Source: Streptomyces sp. NRRL B-24484 (GTDB lineage: Bacteria; Actinomycetota; Actinomycetes; Streptomycetales; Streptomycetaceae). Taken from it: 64,000 nt of DNA. Position numbers and translations under genes: made by a program. Within the stretch, counting starts at the first letter, position 1. Each line of letters begins with the position of its first letter. The DNA is taken from the NCBI RefSeq assembly GCF_000717715.1, contig NZ_JOAI01000013.1, forward strand, positions 124,001 to 188,000, given 5' to 3'. The notes under the pieces are model-generated. The model did not search any database, was not told the DNA's origin, and saw only the letters and a list, made by a program, of their open reading frames with translations. Below are positions 62,826 to 64,000 of the stretch, piece by piece.

Positions 62826-63839
62826 GTGACCGTCGTGGGGCCCTTCGGGCTGAGCGTGCAGGACCGCGATCTGACCCGTGACGTCCAGACCGGGATGGAC
62901 GCGGTCGAGACCGCGCTCGCCGAGGCGGTGAAGAGCGAGGTTCCGTTCATCACCGTCACCGCCAGCCACCTCATCGAGGCCGGCGGCAAGCGCTTCCGCC
63001 CGCTGCTGGTCATGCTCGCCGCCCAGTTCGGCGACGCGTACGCGCCCGGCGTGGTGCCGGCCGCGGTCGTCGTCGAGCTCACCCACCTCGCCACGCTCTA
63101 CCACGACGACGTCATGGACGAGGCCCCGGTGCGCCGCGGCGCCCCCAGCGCCAACTCCCGCTGGGACAACTCGGTCGCCATCCTCACCGGCGACTTCCTC
63201 TTCTCCCGCGCCTCCCAGGTCCTCGCCGACCTCGGCCCGGAGGCCGTCCGGATCCAGGCCGACGCCTTCGAGCGCCTCGTCACCGGCCAGATCCTGGAGA
63301 CCGCGGGCCCCCGCCCGGCCGACGACCCGCTGCAGCACTACCTGGACGTCATCGCCGGCAAGACCGGCTCGCTGGTCGCCGTCTCCTGCCGCTTCGGCGC
63401 CCTGATGTCCGGCGCCGAGCCGTGGATGGTCGACATCCTCACCCAGTACGGCGAGCGCATGGGCACCGCCTTCCAGCTCGCCGACGACGTGCTCGACATC
63501 GCCAGCGACAGCCACGAGTCCGGCAAGACCCCGGGCACCGACCTGCGCGAGGGCGTCCCCACCCTGCCGGTGCTGCTGCTGAAGCAGACCCCGGTGGACG
63601 AGGAGGACCCCGCCGACCTGCGGCTGCGCGAGCTCCTCGACAGCGACCTCGCCGAGGACGACGAGCTGCACGCCGAGGCGCTGCGCCTGCTGCGCCGCCA
63701 CCCCGCCCTGGAGCGCGCCCGCCGGGAGACCCTGCGGTACGCCGAGGAGGCCCGCGCCCTGCTCGACCCGCTGCCCGAGTGCCCGGCCAAGGCCGCCCTG
63801 CAGGGGCTCTGCGACGCGGTCGCGATCCGTACCATGTGA
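62826..63839 (+). CDS. long-chain polyprenyl diphosphate synthase (menaquinone side chain)
   Basis: The protein has 337 residues. The first aspartate-rich motif is D94DVMD98 and the second D220DVLD224 (QLADDVLDI). GGKRFRPLL is the substrate-binding block. It condenses isopentenyl diphosphate into a long (hepta- to nonaprenyl) diphosphate; the location after nuo suggests the menaquinone tail. I chose GTG 62826, with AGGAG eight bases upstream. An in-frame earlier start would add 25 residues. Confidence 0.9.
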   Translation: MTVVGPFGLSVQDRDLTRDVQTGMDAVETALAEAVKSEVPFITVTASHLIEAGGKRFRPLLVMLAAQFGDAYAPGVVPAAVVVELTHLATLYHDDVMDEAPVRRGAPSANSRWDNSVAILTGDFLFSRASQVLADLGPEAVRIQADAFERLVTGQILETAGPRPADDPLQHYLDVIAGKTGSLVAVSCRFGALMSGAEPWMVDILTQYGERMGTAFQLADDVLDIASDSHESGKTPGTDLREGVPTLPVLLLKQTPVDEEDPADLRLRELLDSDLAEDDELHAEALRLLRRHPALERARRETLRYAEEARALLDPLPECPAKAALQGLCDAVAIRTM

Positions 63840-63902
63840 GTCACGGGTGAGACCGGGCCGGTCACGGGGGCGGCCCACCGTGTCGAAGGGGGATCGTCAC
63901 CA

Positions 63903-64000
63903 ATGCTGCGCGTCGTGATCGCGGAGGACTCCGTCCTGCTGCGGGAGGGCCTCACCAGGCTGCTCACGGACCGGGGGCTGGAGGTGGTCGCCGGCGTCGG
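63903..64000 (+). CDS. response regulator receiver domain, 3' truncated by window edge
   Basis: The first 32 residues (MLRVVIAEDSVLLREGLTRL and on) are the start of a receiver domain: the acidic AED pair is at the phosphoacceptor pocket. This beginning fits NarL/LuxR-type regulators. The DNA-binding domain lies beyond the window. GAAGGGGGAT precedes the ATG. Confidence 0.85.
   Translation, partial: MLRVVIAEDSVLLREGLTRLLTDRGLEVVAGV

Overview
The window is very GC-rich (third codon positions nearly always G or C), with many GTG and a few TTG starts, frequent leaderless promoters and dense actinobacterial regulatory genes. Gene content and order (SIS protein/dmdR1, purU, csp-mqnA-kinase, mqnC, menG, nuoA-N, polyprenyl synthase) match the conserved core chromosome of Streptomycetaceae. 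Streptomyces or Kitasatospora is my inference; I cannot name the species from sequence alone.

Layout. 1-6147: right part of an FxSxx-COOH (Fxs) peptide locus, with the 3' end of an AAC(3)-type acetyltransferase, the TIR-like protein FxsC, and the giant FxsT (MinD-like ATPase + TIR + NB-ARC + TPR). The radical SAM enzyme and the precursor peptide, if present, lie beyond the left edge. 6203-9019: a 2-hydroxyacid dehydrogenase that lacks the catalytic arginine, an alpha/beta hydrolase and a SLATT/DUF4231 membrane protein. 9222-11434: two different IS5-family elements back to back, sharing one TCA target duplication, which abuts and supplies the stop codon of the SIS gene. 11435-23360: SIS protein, iron regulator DmdR1, primase/polymerase-like protein, XRE/TPR regulator, proline/glycine-rich membrane protein, ABC substrate-binding lipoprotein, PurU, ECF sigma factor with a coupled zinc-finger/maleylpyruvate-isomerase-like partner, and an RsbW-like kinase. 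23648-32332: regulators and transporters, including an MFS gene damaged at a G/C homopolymer and a cysteine-rich leaderless peptide ahead of a DAACS symporter. 32568-36462: secreted beta-helix glucanase-like protein, L,D-transpeptidase and cold-shock protein.

36813-64000 is a menaquinone and respiration block: mqnA, a Ser/Thr kinase, mqnC with a coupled degenerate amidohydrolase, menG, a geranylgeranyl-reductase-type flavoprotein (candidate menaquinone reductase), the full nuoA-N complex I operon under a Rex-like operator, then a long-chain polyprenyl diphosphate synthase. Together these make the futalosine-pathway menaquinone head group, its isoprenoid tail and the NADH dehydrogenase that reduces it. 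The window ends in the receiver domain of a response regulator.

Most interesting points: (1) the Fxs locus, where FxsC keeps the TIR glutamate and FxsT appears to have lost it; (2) the Cys-rich leaderless uORF before the DAACS symporter, a candidate cysteine-sensing attenuator; (3) the tandem IS pair at the SIS stop codon; (4) a palindromic genomic repeat captured in frame inside the glucanase-like gene. No CRISPR array, rRNA or tRNA was seen.
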